A stretch of 64,000 nt of DNA from the NCBI RefSeq assembly GCF_024347575.1, contig NZ_AP025503.1, positions 3,123,010 to 3,187,009 on the forward strand. Direction: 5' to 3'. The notes under the pieces were generated by a model. It was not told where the DNA came from. It saw only the letters and a list, made by a program, of their open reading frames with translations, and ran no database searches. This document shows, in pieces, positions 54,503 to 64,000 of the stretch (its first letter is position 1; each line of letters begins with the position of its first letter). The position numbers and the translations under genes are program-made. Origin of the DNA: Vibrio pelagius (GTDB taxonomy: Bacteria; Pseudomonadota; Gammaproteobacteria; Enterobacterales; Vibrionaceae).

Positions 54503-56397
54503 TATGCTTCCTCACCTTTCTTCAGTAGGCCATGTTTCTTCAAGTAAACCAGCAGGATAGAAATTGCAGCCGGCGTAATACCTGAAATTCGAGAAGCAAT
54601 ACCAATCGACTCTGGCTTCGCCGTCGATAATTTAAGCACCACTTCGTTAGATAGGCCTTTCACTTGGCTGTAATCAAGATCAACAGGCAGTTTGGTGTTT
54701 TCGTGACGCAGCGACTTTTCGATCTCATCTTGCTGACGCTGAATGTAACCCTCGTATTTCACTTGGATTTCAACCTGTTCTGCAGCTTGTTGATCATCTA
54801 GAGCTGGAGCAAAACGCTCCAGAGCCGTCAGTTGTGAATACGTCATTTCTGGACGACGCAGAAGATCTTCACCGCTCGCTTCACGCGACATTGGTGTTTT
54901 TAGGATCTGGTTAAGTGCATCGATGTCTTCAGATTTCGGGTTAATCCAAGTCTCTTTCAAGCGCTGACGCTCTTTTTCCATGTTCTCAATTTTCTCGTTG
55001 AAACGCGCCCAACGCGCATCGTCAATCAAACCCAGTTCACGAGATTTCTCCGTCAAACGGATATCGGCGTTGTCTTCACGCAATAACAGACGGTATTCAG
55101 CACGCGAAGTAAACATACGGTACGGTTCTTTAGTACCCATGGTTGATAGGTCGTCAATCAATACACCCATGTAAGCCTGATCACGACGTGGGCTCCAACC
55201 CTCTTTGCCTTGAGTAAACAGACTTGCATTCAAACCGGCCATCAAGCCTTGCGCCGCCGCTTCTTCGTAACCCGTAGTACCGTTGATTTGACCCGCAAAG
55301 AACAGACCCTTGATAAACTTGGTCTCGTAAGTCTGTTTTAAATCACGTGGGTCAAAGAAATCGTACTCAATTGCGTAGCCTGGACGCACGATGTGTGCAT
55401 TCTCGAAACCTTTCATTGAGCGAACAATCTGCACCTGAACATCGAACGGCAAACTGGTCGAGATACCATTAGGGTATAGCTCGTGCGTGGTTAGGCCTTC
55501 TGGTTCGATGAAAATCTGGTGGCTGTTCTTATCTGCGAAACGCATCACCTTATCTTCGATTGAAGGACAGTAACGTGGGCCGATACCTTCAATCACACCC
55601 GCATACATTGGGCTACGGTCTAGGTTGTTGCGAATCACTTCATGAGTGGATTCGTTAGTGTGCGTGATATAACACGGGATTTGGCGTGGCTGCTGCGCAC
55701 GGTTACCCATGAATGAGAAAACAGGTGTTGGGTTGTCACCATGCTGAACCTCAAGTTCAGAGAAATCAACGCTACGAGCATCAATACGCGGTGGCGTACC
55801 CGTTTTTAGGCGATCAACACGGAAAGGAAGATCACGCAGACGCTGAGCCAAGGCGATCGACGGTGGATCACCCGCGCGACCACCAGATGAACTTTCCATA
55901 CCGATGTGGATCTTACCGCCTAGGAATGTACCAACCGTTAATACCACAGCCTTAGCATGGAATTTTAGTCCCATTTGCGTCACAACACCGACGACCTGAT
56001 CCTGTTCTACGATCAAATCATCCACTGACTGTTGGAACAGAGTCAGGTTGGGTGTGTTTTCTAAGGTGCTGCGAACGTACGCTTTGTACAGGGCACGGTC
56101 AGCTTGAGCGCGTGTAGCACGAACCGCTGGTCCTTTAGAAGCATTAAGAGTACGGAATTGAATACCTGCATGATCAATGGCTTGAGCCATTAATCCACCC
56201 ATTGCATCGACTTCTTTTACTAAGTGTCCCTTACCAATACCACCAATCGCTGGGTTACAAGACATTTGTCCCAGGGTATCGATATTATGAGTAAGGAGTA
56301 ACGTACTTTGACCAGTACGCGCAGATGCGAGTGCGGCTTCCGTTCCTGCATGGCCGCCACCGACTACGATGACGTCAAATTTTTCGTGATAAAGCAT
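54502..56397 (-). CDS. mnmG: tRNA uridine 5-carboxymethylaminomethyl modification enzyme MnmG
   Basis: 631 residues. The N-terminal FAD motif is [16 protein letters not shown] (about 9-24). Family signatures [11 protein letters not shown] (about 270) and [21 protein letters not shown] (about 370) are present. It works with MnmE, also in this window, to modify wobble U34 of tRNA. It borders oriC1. Confidence 0.97.
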   Translation of the reverse strand: MLYHEKFDVIVVGGGHAGTEAALASARTGQSTLLLTHNIDTLGQMSCNPAIGGIGKGHLVKEVDAMGGLMAQAIDHAGIQFRTLNASKGPAVRATRAQADRALYKAYVRSTLENTPNLTLFQQSVDDLIVEQDQVVGVVTQMGLKFHAKAVVLTVGTFLGGKIHIGMESSSGGRAGDPPSIALAQRLRDLPFRVDRLKTGTPPRIDARSVDFSELEVQHGDNPTPVFSFMGNRAQQPRQIPCYITHTNESTHEVIRNNLDRSPMYAGVIEGIGPRYCPSIEDKVMRFADKNSHQIFIEPEGLTTHELYPNGISTSLPFDVQVQIVRSMKGFENAHIVRPGYAIEYDFFDPRDLKQTYETKFIKGLFFAGQINGTTGYEEAAAQGLMAGLNASLFTQGKEGWSPRRDQAYMGVLIDDLSTMGTKEPYRMFTSRAEYRLLLREDNADIRLTEKSRELGLIDDARWARFNEKIENMEKERQRLKETWINPKSEDIDALNQILKTPMSREASGEDLLRRPEMTYSQLTALERFAPALDDQQAAEQVEIQVKYEGYIQRQQDEIEKSLRHENTKLPVDLDYSQVKGLSNEVVLKLSTAKPESIGIASRISGITPAAISILLVYLKKHGLLKKGEEA

Positions 56398-56504
56398 GAA
56401 CCGACCTCAGGTATTCAAACGATTTCTAGACAGATAAAAAGGAGCGATATTCTACCTGTTTTCATAGCGCGAGAAAACGTTTTTGGAATTTTTCAGGAAC
56501 GCTA

Positions 56505-56565
56505 TTTTTAATTAATATAGATAAGATCTTTAAAGAGATCTTTTATTGGATCTATTATTAGGATC
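56505..56565. other. DNA unwinding element with GATC-headed 12-13-mers
   Basis: AT-rich repeats, each beginning GATC: 56525, 56537, 56549, 56562 (spacings 12, 12, 13). These correspond to the three 13-mers of enterobacterial oriC that melt during initiation. Confidence 0.8.
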
Positions 56566-56574
56566 GAGAGGTTC

Positions 56575-56583
56575 TGTGGATAA
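56575..56583 (-). promoter_or_regulatory. perfect DnaA box (unwinding-element side)
   Basis: TGTGGATAA, reverse complement of TTATCCACA, just inside the unwinding element, the position of the R1-type box. Confidence 0.85.
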
Positions 56584-56754
56584 CTCAAAAATGATCAACA
56601 AGATCATGGATCTTTTTTGGATCAAATAGTGTGATCTAATTTTGATCAGGATGAGGATTAGCTGGGATCAAAAAGGCTACTTATACACACCCCAAAAAGT
56701 GATCTTAAGTTGTTATTTGGATAACTATAGGTTAATCACTGTATTTCTATGATC

Positions 56755-56763
56755 TTATCCACA
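56755..56763 (+). promoter_or_regulatory. perfect DnaA box (mioC side)
   Basis: TTATCCACA, opposite in orientation to the box at 56575-56583, as R4 is to R1 in E. coli. Confidence 0.85.
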
Positions 56764-56838
56764 AGGAAAATGGCAATAAATGAGATAAAAGTGCCATTTC
56801 ATTGGTAAAAGTTATTCACAGCTGGTGGTTTTGGGTAC

Positions 56839-56867
56839 AAAAAAAGCGGCTTTCGCCGCTTTTTTAT
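56839..56867 (-). terminator. terminator after mioC
   Basis: AAAAAGCGGC-ga-aa-GCCGCTTTTTT hairpin (stem AAAGCGGC/GCCGCTTT) with T-runs on both sides, 14 bp past the mioC stop. It may keep mioC transcription out of oriC, or do so only partly. Confidence 0.85.
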
Positions 56868-56880
56868 CGATGATTGAGCT

Positions 56881-57315
56881 CTAAAACTGCTCACTATGAT
56901 CGTTAAACCACTCTTCTGCAGCGTCTTCGGGTACTGGAGTCTCCAATACATCGATGGTAAAACAGTCAGAAATCGCCTGTGCGCCAAGATTTGTTAATAA
57001 CTCATGGGCGGCTTGACCTGCGGCGCAGAAGGTATCGTAGCTTGAGTCACCAATCGCAATCACAGCAAAACGAACCTTATCGAGTTGAGGTGCTTGCTCG
57101 GTCAGTTCGGCAATGAATGGCTTGATATTATCTGGGAATTCACCCGCACCATGGGTTGATGTCACGATCAACCAAGTATCTTGCTGCGGGATTGATGCAT
57201 ACTCAGGTTGATTGTGGAGCGTGATCGCTTGACCTTGTTCTTCGAGGAGATCATTTAAGTGATCACCAACGTATTCAGCCCCGCCGAGCGTGCTGCCCGT
57301 AATAATGTGGATCAT
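56881..57315 (-). CDS. mioC: flavodoxin-like protein MioC
   Basis: 144 residues from [21 protein letters not shown] flavodoxin fold with the FMN phosphate loop (TGSTLGGAE, 6-14), [11 protein letters not shown] and the GDSSYDTFC segment. It was linked to biotin synthase activity in E. coli. The frame to 57351 adds an [12 protein letters not shown] extension without an RBS, so the inner start was chosen. Between mnmE and oriC. Confidence 0.94.
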   Translation of the reverse strand: MIHIITGSTLGGAEYVGDHLNDLLEEQGQAITLHNQPEYASIPQQDTWLIVTSTHGAGEFPDNIKPFIAELTEQAPQLDKVRFAVIAIGDSSYDTFCAAGQAAHELLTNLGAQAISDCFTIDVLETPVPEDAAEEWFNDHSEQF

Positions 57316-57359
57316 GGATATTTCCTTATAAAAAGGGCGAGCCATGCTCACCCTAGTTT

Positions 57360-58721
57360 TTATTTACCAATACAGAAAGAAGAGAAGATGCGACCGAGTA
57401 GGTCATCTGAGCTGAACTCACCGGTAATCTCGTTAAGGTGCTGTTGAGCAATGCGCAGCTCCTCTGCCAAAATTTCACCTGCCATATAGCCTTCAAGCTG
57501 CTGTTGACCAATATCCAGGTGCTCTGATGCGCGTTCTAGTGCATCAAGGTGACGTCGGCGTGCCATGAAGCCGCCTTCATGGCCACCAGCAAAGCCCATA
57601 CACTCTTTGAGATGATTACGAAGAGAATCAATGCCTTGGCCTGTTTTCGCTGATAGACGAATGAGCGTAGGGTCATTCACATGACAGATCCCTAGCTCTT
57701 CACCCGTTTGATCGGCTTTATTACGGATCACCGTCATACCGATTTTAGCCGGTAGACGATCAACAAAATCAGGCCAGATATCTTTCGGGTCAGTCGCGTC
57801 TGTGGTTGTGCCATCCACCATAAATAGCACTCGGTCTGCTTGTTCAATCTCTTCCCAAGCACGCTCAATGCCGATTTTCTCGACTTCATCAGATGCGTCA
57901 CGCAGGCCTGCAGTATCGATGATATGCAGTGGCATGCCATCAATGTGGATATGTTCACGCAGTACGTCACGTGTGGTACCAGCAATATCAGTCACGATAG
58001 CGGATTCTTTACCAGATAGTGCGTTGAGTAGGCTCGACTTACCCGCATTAGGACGACCGGCAATCACCACCTTCATGCCTTCACGCATGATGGCACCTTG
58101 GTTAGCCTCTTGGCGAACCGCTTCCAAATTGTCGATGATAGCCTGTAAGTCACCACTCACTTTACCGTCGGCTAGGAAATCGATCTCCTCTTCTGGGAAG
58201 TCGATTGCCGCCTCAACGTAGATACGTAAGTGGATCAGTGACTCCACCAGCGTGTTGATGCGCTTTGAGAACTCACCCTGCAGTGACTGAAGCGCTGACT
58301 TCGCCGCTTCTTCTGAGCTTGCATCAATCAGGTCAGCAATCGCTTCTGCTTGGGTTAAATCCATTTTATCATTGAGGAATGCGCGCTCTGAGAACTCGCC
58401 TGGACGTGCAGCACGTACGCCTGAGATGGTTAGAATACATTTAATCAACATGTCCATAACCACAGGGCCACCGTGACCTTGAAGCTCAAGAACATCTTCA
58501 CCAGTGAAGGAGTGCGGGTTAGGGAAGTAAAGGGCAATACCTTGGTCTAACTCAATACCATCATGAGATTTGAATGGCAGGTACTCAGCGTAGCGAGGTT
58601 TTAAAACCTTACCTGTAACCTCTAGAGCAACCTGAGCTGCCTGTGGGCCTGAAACGCGGATAATACCGACACCACCACGCCCGGGCGCGGTCGCTTGAGC
58701 AACAATCGTATCTGTAGTCAT
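57360..58721 (-). CDS. mnmE: tRNA uridine-5-carboxymethylaminomethyl(34) synthesis GTPase MnmE
   Basis: 453 residues from [20 protein letters not shown]-terminal tetrahydrofolate domain, central helical domain, inserted G domain with [14 protein letters not shown] (about 222-235), [12 protein letters not shown] and NKAD. Ends in the essential CIGK. The upstream frame extension (to 58772) lacks similarity. Works with MnmG. Confidence 0.97.
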   Translation of the reverse strand: MTTDTIVAQATAPGRGGVGIIRVSGPQAAQVALEVTGKVLKPRYAEYLPFKSHDGIELDQGIALYFPNPHSFTGEDVLELQGHGGPVVMDMLIKCILTISGVRAARPGEFSERAFLNDKMDLTQAEAIADLIDASSEEAAKSALQSLQGEFSKRINTLVESLIHLRIYVEAAIDFPEEEIDFLADGKVSGDLQAIIDNLEAVRQEANQGAIMREGMKVVIAGRPNAGKSSLLNALSGKESAIVTDIAGTTRDVLREHIHIDGMPLHIIDTAGLRDASDEVEKIGIERAWEEIEQADRVLFMVDGTTTDATDPKDIWPDFVDRLPAKIGMTVIRNKADQTGEELGICHVNDPTLIRLSAKTGQGIDSLRNHLKECMGFAGGHEGGFMARRRHLDALERASEHLDIGQQQLEGYMAGEILAEELRIAQQHLNEITGEFSSDDLLGRIFSSFCIGK

Positions 58722-58798
58722 AGTTGTGCCTGCTAGCAAGTGAACGCCAATAGGGCGCTCACGATTAATCAATTAGCTGAATTGTAATCAGCCCAAAA

Positions 58799-58828
58799 CA
58801 AAAAGGCGACCTTTTGGCCGCCTTTCTT
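58799..58828 (-). terminator. terminator between yidC and mnmE
   Basis: The minus strand has GGCGGCC-aaaa-GGTCGCC followed by TTTTTG, after the yidC stop. It would limit read-through to mnmE. Confidence 0.85.
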
Positions 58829-58859
58829 TTAACTCTTAGTCTTACCGACTGCGTAACAC

Positions 58860-60479
58860 TTACTTAGAGTGTAAGCCTTTCTTCTCCAGCTGCTTGTAGA
58901 TAAGCGTTTGCTGAATCAGAGTTACGATGTTCGATACTAGCCAGTAAAGAACCAGACCAGATGGGAAGAACAGGAAGAAGAATGTGAACATAACTGGCAT
59001 GAAGGTCATGATCTTCTGCTGCATTGGATCCGTTACTGTTGTCGGGCTCATCTTCTGAATTAGGAACATTGAAGCACCCATTAGAAGTGGCAAGATGTAG
59101 TAAGGGTCTTGTGCTGAAAGGTCAGTAATCCAACCGAAGAACGGTGAGTGACGCAGTTCAACAGACTCCATTAGTGCCCAGTATAGAGAAATGAAGATAG
59201 GCATCTGTAGAAGGATAGGTAGACAGCCGCCTAGCGGGTTTACTTTCTCTTTCTTGTACAGTTCCATCATTTCTTGACTCATGCGCTGACGGTCATCGCC
59301 AATACGCTCACGCATTGCAGTCAGCTTAGGCTGAAGCATACGCATTTTCGCCATAGACGTGTACTGAGCTTTCGTTAGTGGGTACATAGCACCACGAACG
59401 ATGAATGTTAGGATGATGATCGCTACACCCCAGTTCGATACAAAGCCTTGAATGAACGAAAGCAGAGTATGAAGTGGTTTTGCAATAAACCATAGCCAGC
59501 CGTAGTCCACTACTAGGTCTAGGTTTGGTGCAACTTCAGCCATTTGGTCTTGAAGTTTTGGACCAACCCATAGTGTGGCTGTGAAGTTTGCTTGGTCGCC
59601 ATTTGCAATCGTCTTGTTTGGCATGCGAACACCGATGTCGCCAAGGTTGCCAATTACACGAGTGTAAAGGTTGCTGCCTGCTTCGTCGCGTGGGATCCAT
59701 GCACTTGCAAAGTAGTGTTGGATCATCGCTGCCCAACCTTGACCGTTTGCTAGGTTAAGAGATAGGTTGCGATCTTGCATATCGTCGAAGCTGTATTTTT
59801 TGTAACGCGTGTCTTCCGTAGAGTAAGCACCACCACGGTAAGTTGGCATTGTTAGGCTACCGCCGTCATCCATCACGTTTTGACGTAGGTGAGCGTACAT
59901 ACCAAATGTTGCGTTGTTGCCTGAGTTGTTCACCACATCGTATTCAACATCAATCGCGTAGCTGCCGCGCTTAAAGATGAATGTTTTGGTGTAATCAAGG
60001 CCGTTCGCTTGGTAGGTCATTGGGATGCGTAGTTCATCTTGACCATCCGCCAGTGTGAAGCTGTCAGCTGAAACTGTGTAGCTTGGGCGGTTCGTGCTGC
60101 TTAGGTCGATACCTTGTGGGCCAACAAGACCACTTTGAGCGATGAATTGGTGACCAGGTTCATTCTTAAGTAGAATAAAGCTGTCTTCTGAATCGTATTC
60201 AGCAGAGTAGTCGTTAAGGCTTGCCGATACCACGTCGCCACCAACCGTATCAATTGACAGAGTCAGTACATCAGTGGTTACTGTGATCGCTTTTGCTGAA
60301 GCAACTTGACCCGGAGCTGGATCTAGGTCGTCTGCATAAGATGGCGCTGGTAGAGTGCTGCCAGATTGTGCCTGCTCAACCGCTTGTGGTGCTGGGTTCT
60401 TCGCTACGTTCCACTGTTGGAAAAGTAAGAAAGATACCAGAGCCAGTGCGATTAACAGGATATTACGTTGAGAATCCAT
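58860..60479 (-). CDS. yidC: membrane protein insertase YidC
   Basis: 539 residues. N-terminal signal-anchor (about 5-20), a large periplasmic domain (about 60-330), then the conserved Oxa1-type membrane core with [42 protein letters not shown] and five membrane helices. 2 nt from yidD. Confidence 0.97.
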   Translation of the reverse strand: MDSQRNILLIALALVSFLLFQQWNVAKNPAPQAVEQAQSGSTLPAPSYADDLDPAPGQVASAKAITVTTDVLTLSIDTVGGDVVSASLNDYSAEYDSEDSFILLKNEPGHQFIAQSGLVGPQGIDLSSTNRPSYTVSADSFTLADGQDELRIPMTYQANGLDYTKTFIFKRGSYAIDVEYDVVNNSGNNATFGMYAHLRQNVMDDGGSLTMPTYRGGAYSTEDTRYKKYSFDDMQDRNLSLNLANGQGWAAMIQHYFASAWIPRDEAGSNLYTRVIGNLGDIGVRMPNKTIANGDQANFTATLWVGPKLQDQMAEVAPNLDLVVDYGWLWFIAKPLHTLLSFIQGFVSNWGVAIIILTFIVRGAMYPLTKAQYTSMAKMRMLQPKLTAMRERIGDDRQRMSQEMMELYKKEKVNPLGGCLPILLQMPIFISLYWALMESVELRHSPFFGWITDLSAQDPYYILPLLMGASMFLIQKMSPTTVTDPMQQKIMTFMPVMFTFFFLFFPSGLVLYWLVSNIVTLIQQTLIYKQLEKKGLHSK

Positions 60480-60481
60480 CG

Positions 60482-60739
60482 TTATTTATCTCTGTCTTGT
60501 TTTTGGACTGGTGGAACGGGGTCATAGCCCCCTTCGTTCAAAGGATGGCATTTTAATAGACGTTTGCCTGATAACCAACACCCTTTTACAAAACCGTGAG
60601 CTTTCAACGCTTCTATCGCATATAAAGAGCAGGTTGGAGTAAATCGGCAGCGAGGGCCAATGAGTGGACTAATGAACCATCTATAAAAATAGATAGGTAT
60701 TAGCGCTAACCACGCGAAGGGCGAGACAGGCGAAGCCAT
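60482..60739 (-). CDS. yidD: membrane protein insertion efficiency factor YidD
   Basis: 85 residues, hydrophobic N-terminus followed by the signature [15 protein letters not shown] and [13 protein letters not shown]. It overlaps rnpA by 34 nt in another frame, a conserved overlap in this cluster. Confidence 0.95.
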   Translation of the reverse strand: MASPVSPFAWLALIPIYFYRWFISPLIGPRCRFTPTCSLYAIEALKAHGFVKGCWLSGKRLLKCHPLNEGGYDPVPPVQKQDRDK

Positions 60740-61062
60740 AATTTGTCTAATAATTTGAACATTTCTTCATTGCTCAAATCTTGCGCGCTCTTTTTAGCAA
60801 TAACAACAAAATCTTTGTTAGGAAGTTTGTGTTGATTGTTACGAAAGCTTTCACGGCATAGGCGCTTAAATTTATTGCGACCAACGGCGGTTTTAATCTG
60901 CTTTTTCGGAACGGCTAATCCAAGACGAGGATTTGAAAGAGAGTTTTTACGAGCAATGATGGTGAAATGAGGGGAGCCAGCTCGATGAGCTTGCTTGAAG
61001 ACATTTTGATAATGTTCGGGAGTTAACAAGCGTAACTCCCGACCGAAGGCTAGCTTTTTCAA
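60706..61062 (-). CDS. rnpA: ribonuclease P protein component
   Basis: 118 residues from a TTG ([18 protein letters not shown]). The RNase P motif RLGLAVPKK...[16 protein letters not shown] (about 48-78) is present. No ATG occurs near the 5' end. TTG codons at 61071 and 61062 are the only candidates, and the second gives the usual length. It follows rpmH by 12 nt and overlaps yidD. Confidence 0.93.
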   Translation of the reverse strand: MKKLAFGRELRLLTPEHYQNVFKQAHRAGSPHFTIIARKNSLSNPRLGLAVPKKQIKTAVGRNKFKRLCRESFRNNQHKLPNKDFVVIAKKSAQDLSNEEMFKLLDKLWLRLSRPSRG

Positions 61063-61074
61063 AATAATCAAAGA

Positions 61075-61209
61075 TTACTTAGAAAGACGCTTACGGCCTT
61101 TTGCACGACGTGCATTGATTGTTGCGCGACCGTTCTTAGTAGCCATGCGAGCACGGAAACCGTGAGTACGCTTACGCTTTAGAACTGTAGGTTGAAAAGT
61201 GCGTTTCAT
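61075..61209 (-). CDS. rpmH: 50S ribosomal protein L34
   Basis: 44 residues. It begins [20 protein letters not shown] and ends [11 protein letters not shown], the typical L34. It heads the rpmH-rnpA-yidD-yidC operon and lies downstream of the promoter at 61383-61410. Confidence 0.97.
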   Translation of the reverse strand: MKRTFQPTVLKRKRTHGFRARMATKNGRATINARRAKGRKRLSK

Positions 61210-61300
61210 TGTAATTACCTTACTGATCAGTAGTTTTAGGTTTTTGTTAAACCCGGCGTGGGTATTGTTTCCTCTCTTTATATAAAGAAAGGAGAACCGA

Positions 61301-61320
61301 CGCCTCTCAACAAAGAGGCG
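61301..61320. other. rpmH leader hairpin
   Basis: A perfect inverted repeat CGCCTCT/AGAGGCG with a 6-nt loop within the rpmH 5' leader. No U-run on the minus strand. It may be an mRNA-processing or stability hairpin. Confidence 0.5.
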
Positions 61321-61382
61321 GAATTGTAATCACTGTCACAAAAAGTGTCAATGATTGGGTTAACTAAAATTCCGGTCGGGGG

Positions 61383-61410
61383 ATTATACGTAGAATCTCT
61401 AAAATCTCAA
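61383..61410 (-). promoter_or_regulatory. rpmH promoter
   Basis: Minus strand: -35 TTGAGA (61410-61405), 16 nt, -10 TATAAT (61388-61383), then a GC-rich discriminator (CCCCCGACCGG). It lies 7 bp from the 3' end of the ABC ATPase gene. Confidence 0.75.
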
Positions 61411-61416
61411 GGATCC

Positions 61417-62154
61417 TTACTCGATCCCAACCTTATTTAGGAATTTTTTTAATTTAGGATCTTGTGGATTACCAAAAATATCCTGTGGAGATCCTTGCTC
61501 GACAATGTGGCCATCAGCCATGAAGATCACTCGATCCGCGACTTCTCTCGCGAACTGCATTTCATGGGTAACCACCAGCATGGTTTGATGCTGATTTGCC
61601 AATTTTTTCATTAGGTTAAGTACTTCACCGACCCATTCAGGATCGAGTGCAGAAGTCGGCTCATCGAACAGAAGTAGCTCTGGTTGAAGGGCCATCGCAC
61701 GGCCAATACCTACACGCTGCTGTTGACCGCCTGAGAGCGCGGCTGGGTAACTATCAGCCTTATCGCCTAGACCAATATCATCAAGGATTTGTTGTGCTTT
61801 TTCATAGGCTTGCTGCTTCTTCCAACCACGTACCGTGATCAAGCCTTCAGCGATGTTTTGCTTGGCGGTTTGATGCGCAAACAGTGCGTAGTTTTGGAAG
61901 ACAAAGCCGGTCTTACGACGCAGTGCTAATACCTCTGCTTTGGTGTGTTTTTCAACGTCCACCTTGATGTCATCAATCGCAATCGAGCCCTGATCGGCAT
62001 GCTCTAGAAAGTTCACGCAACGCAATAGGGTTGACTTACCAGTACCACTCGAACCGATGATAACGATAATCTCACCTTGTTGGATTTCAAGGTTGATACC
62101 TTTAAGGACTTCCGTCTCTCCAAACTGCTTGTGGATATTTTCTAATTTGATCAT
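61417..62154 (-). CDS. polar amino acid ABC transporter, ATP-binding protein
   Basis: 245 residues. Walker A GSSGTGKST (about 33-41), signature LSGGQQQRVGIGRAMALQPELLLFDEPTSALDPE (about 136-169, including Walker B), H-loop VTHEM. The composition is of the GlnQ/TcyN type. Start overlaps the permease stop by 4 nt. Confidence 0.95.
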   Translation of the reverse strand: MIKLENIHKQFGETEVLKGINLEIQQGEIIVIIGSSGTGKSTLLRCVNFLEHADQGSIAIDDIKVDVEKHTKAEVLALRRKTGFVFQNYALFAHQTAKQNIAEGLITVRGWKKQQAYEKAQQILDDIGLGDKADSYPAALSGGQQQRVGIGRAMALQPELLLFDEPTSALDPEWVGEVLNLMKKLANQHQTMLVVTHEMQFAREVADRVIFMADGHIVEQGSPQDIFGNPQDPKLKKFLNKVGIE

Positions 62155-62822
62155 CGTGCATACGCCTTATTCAGTTTCGCTTCGGCCCATAGTTGAATGC
62201 GAGTTAAAATCACCACCACACCCCAGTAGATAAGTGCCACAGCTAAGAACGCTTCGAAGAAACGGAAGCTTGAAGAGGCCTCCATTTGCGCTTTTGCCAT
62301 AATTTCAGCCACACCGAGAGTGAAGGCAAGCGAGGTCGACTTGATCATATCAATGAAGTAGTTCATCAGTGACGGTAGAGCGACACGTGTTGCTTGTGGC
62401 AGGATCACGCGGCGCATCGCCTGACTGGTCGTCATACCGACCGAAAGGCTCGCCTCCATTTGGCTGCGATCAATACCAATAATCGCGGCACGAATACTCT
62501 CTGCCATGTAGGCGGCAAAGTGTAATGTTAAACCAATAACCGCCGCGCTGAAGGCATCTAAGCCAACCATCCAAGGAAACACTTGCGGCAAGCCGTAGTA
62601 AAGCAGGAATAGTTGTACCAGCAGTGGGGTGCCGCGGAAGAAGCTAATGTAGAGTTGGCTGAGTTGATCCAGTACTGGGATTTTGAACACGCGAATGTTT
62701 GCTAGTATCACAGATAGGATCAGGGCAAAGAATAGGCCCCATATTGCCATCTCCATGGTTGTGCCTAGATACTTAAACAGTATCGGTAGCAACTCCAGCA
62801 TGTAATTAAAGTCAAATCCCAT
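62151..62822 (-). CDS. polar amino acid ABC transporter, permease
   Basis: 223 residues, HisM/GlnP-like permease with five or so membrane helices and the EAA-type loop (ASLSVGMTTSQAMRRVILPQATRVALPSL). Resembles cystine permease TcyL at the N-terminus; substrate not proven. It is one of three genes of the import system, separated from the binding protein by a terminator. Confidence 0.93.
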   Translation of the reverse strand: MGFDFNYMLELLPILFKYLGTTMEMAIWGLFFALILSVILANIRVFKIPVLDQLSQLYISFFRGTPLLVQLFLLYYGLPQVFPWMVGLDAFSAAVIGLTLHFAAYMAESIRAAIIGIDRSQMEASLSVGMTTSQAMRRVILPQATRVALPSLMNYFIDMIKSTSLAFTLGVAEIMAKAQMEASSSFRFFEAFLAVALIYWGVVVILTRIQLWAEAKLNKAYAR

Positions 62823-62881
62823 AATCTATCTCGTTTGGTTATGTCAGGCGTTGGGTAATGTGTTGTGGTTATTAGTGACTA

Positions 62882-62919
62882 AAAAAGAAAAACCCACTGC
62901 AGAGAAAATGCAGTGGGTT
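62882..62919 (-). terminator. terminator between binding protein and permease
   Basis: The minus strand has AACCCACTGCA/TGCAGTGGGTT with loop ttttctc, followed by TTTCTTTTTT. It is likely a partial terminator giving more binding protein than membrane components. Confidence 0.82.
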
Positions 62920-62940
62920 ATGGCTGTTTAGAGTGAGTGA

Positions 62941-63690
62941 TTACTTCTTAGTAATGTCTGCACCAAACCACTTCTCAGAGATTTTCTCTAGAGTACCATC
63001 AGCACGCATTGCTGCAAGTGCTTCGTTTACTTCTGCTTGAAGCTTCTTACCGTTTTCGTTATCAACAAATGGCCATGCGTTTTCGATCGTTTCGAAAGGT
63101 TGACCTGCAAGTTGCAACGGTAGACCTGTTTTCTTGATCAGCTCAAGTGCTGATAGACGGTCCATAACAAAAGCATCTGCGCGACCTAGTGCTACATCGT
63201 GCTCAATACCTGTGTCGTATGTTTTTACGTTGATTTTGCCGTCTTTGTCGTAGTTACGCAGCAGTTGTTCAAAGTTTGAGCCTAGGTTAACCGCAACGGT
63301 TTTACCATCTAGGTCTTCAATACCTTTAATGCTGTCGTTACCTTTACGTACAGTAATCTGTGCGCCATCAACTACGTACGGGTCAGCAAATAGGTATTTT
63401 GCCTTACGTGCGTCCGTCATTGTGATTTGGTTTGAGATCGTATCGATACGACCTGTTTCAAGAAGACCGAATAGACCAGAGAAGTTCGCTGTTACGTACT
63501 CCACTTTGTAGTCATTACGTTTACCAATTTCATCCCACAGATCCACTTCAAAGCCTTGTAGCTTATCTTGCTTCACAAACGTGAACGGGAAATAACGGCC
63601 AGACATGCCTACTTTTACTTCAGTGGCAGCTTGAACAGTAGCAGCAGATAGTGCGATAGCCGCAATTGCAGCTTTAACCCAGTTTTTCAT
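62941..63690 (-). CDS. amino acid ABC transporter periplasmic binding protein
   Basis: 249 residues from MKNWVKAAIAAIALS. The signal peptide ends ATVQAA (about 22). Family 3 solute-binding fold. Segments VDRLSALELIKKT-like (MDRLSALELIKKTG) and SEKWFGADITKK match cystine binding proteins such as TcyJ (FliY). AGGAG 8 nt upstream supports this start over the frame reaching 63771. Likely cystine or a related polar amino acid; substrate inferred only. Confidence 0.93.
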   Translation of the reverse strand: MKNWVKAAIAAIALSAATVQAATEVKVGMSGRYFPFTFVKQDKLQGFEVDLWDEIGKRNDYKVEYVTANFSGLFGLLETGRIDTISNQITMTDARKAKYLFADPYVVDGAQITVRKGNDSIKGIEDLDGKTVAVNLGSNFEQLLRNYDKDGKINVKTYDTGIEHDVALGRADAFVMDRLSALELIKKTGLPLQLAGQPFETIENAWPFVDNENGKKLQAEVNEALAAMRADGTLEKISEKWFGADITKK

Positions 63691-64000
63691 TTGGTAACTC
63701 CTTATCATTATGGGGGGAGATGTTACTGGGAAAACAGTCAATAGAATAAATAACCAGATGTTATTAACCATAACCAGATTGAATTCTAATTTTGGGGATA
63801 ACTAGACAAGATCCGGGCATAAGTGGATCATTATGTGAGTAAATTTGGGGCAATTTGTGTGGATCCAGACATTTTGGCTAAAATTATTGTGAATAACTTG
63901 GATCTTATTCACTGGATCCGCGATCAATTGCTGGCGATCTGATTTATCAACAGGTAAAATTGCCCGTCATTTCAAATAACTTAAATAGAGTGGGGGCACC
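63691..64000. other. GATC-rich upstream region at right edge
   Basis: No gene. It holds seven GATC sites between 63810 and 63939 and a DnaA box TTATTCACA (minus strand, 63896-63888). In vibrios dnaA usually follows this ABC importer, so this may be the dnaA control region. dnaA itself is outside the window. Confidence 0.5.

Larger units (their letters stand above)
56500..56825. other. oriC: chromosomal replication origin (oriC1)
   Basis: The mnmG-mioC intergenic region with 13 GATC sites from 56525 to 56754 (about one per 18 bp). Five DnaA boxes: TTATCCACA at 56755-56763 and on the minus strand at 56583-56575, TTATACACA 56681-56689, TTATTCACA 56812-56820, and a one-mismatch copy at 56724-56716. 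An AT-rich unwinding segment lies on the mnmG side. This is the oriC architecture of E. coli and Vibrio chromosome I. Confidence 0.93.

Overview
The window comes from a Vibrio-type gammaproteobacterium and covers the replication-origin part of its large chromosome. The evidence is the gene set and order (mnmG-rsmG-parA-parB-atpIBEFHAGDC on one side of the origin, mioC-mnmE-yidC-yidD-rnpA-rpmH on the other), an rRNA operon whose spacer carries tRNA Glu-Lys-Ala-Val, and Vibrio-like versions of yrdA, DUF3157, DUF2860 and the LysM protein. No species can be fixed from sequence reading alone.

Layout. 1-4403 (minus strand) is an rRNA operon: 23S (truncated at the left edge), four spacer tRNAs, 16S, a boxA leader and two tandem promoters. 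4491-12844 holds housekeeping genes: yrdA, yrdB-aroE, hemF, tsaC, the PurR-boxed purEK operon, yrdD-smg-dprA and a LysM protein. 12985-18786 is def-fmt, rsmB, trkA-trkH (formyl-Met processing and potassium uptake). 18811-26290 holds envelope and redox genes: a DUF3157 protein, a HlyIII-like protein, Spo0M, yihD, ccoG, srkA, dsbA and a DUF2860 barrel. 34069-40735 is the ilvGMEDA operon with promoter, leader peptide and attenuator. 40806-43094 is a divergent LysR/MFS pair resembling punR/punC. 43343-51986 is glmU and the complete F1Fo ATP synthase operon. 52177-58721 is parB, parA, rsmG, mnmG, oriC1, mioC and mnmE. 58860-61209 is yidC, yidD, rnpA and rpmH, and 61417-63690 is a polar amino-acid ABC importer. 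The right edge is a GATC-rich stretch that probably belongs to the upstream region of dnaA.

The one accessory region is 26935-33033. A compact 6.1-kb element splits comM exactly behind the Walker B codons. It encodes three large overlapping tyrosine recombinases and a small HTH/coiled-coil protein, in the arrangement ginA-ginB-ginC-ginD known from GInt islands, and it has essentially no cargo. Its ends are 16-bp imperfect inverted repeats, and the two 6-bp flanking cores differ. Removing 6099 bp restores an uninterrupted 507-residue ComM frame. The rest of the window is dense core genome. Its points of interest are regulatory: an FNR-like site in front of ccoG, a PurR box at purE, nested palindromes near an unrecognised 55-codon ORF, a 24-bp perfect palindrome, and a repeat pair flanking glmU.
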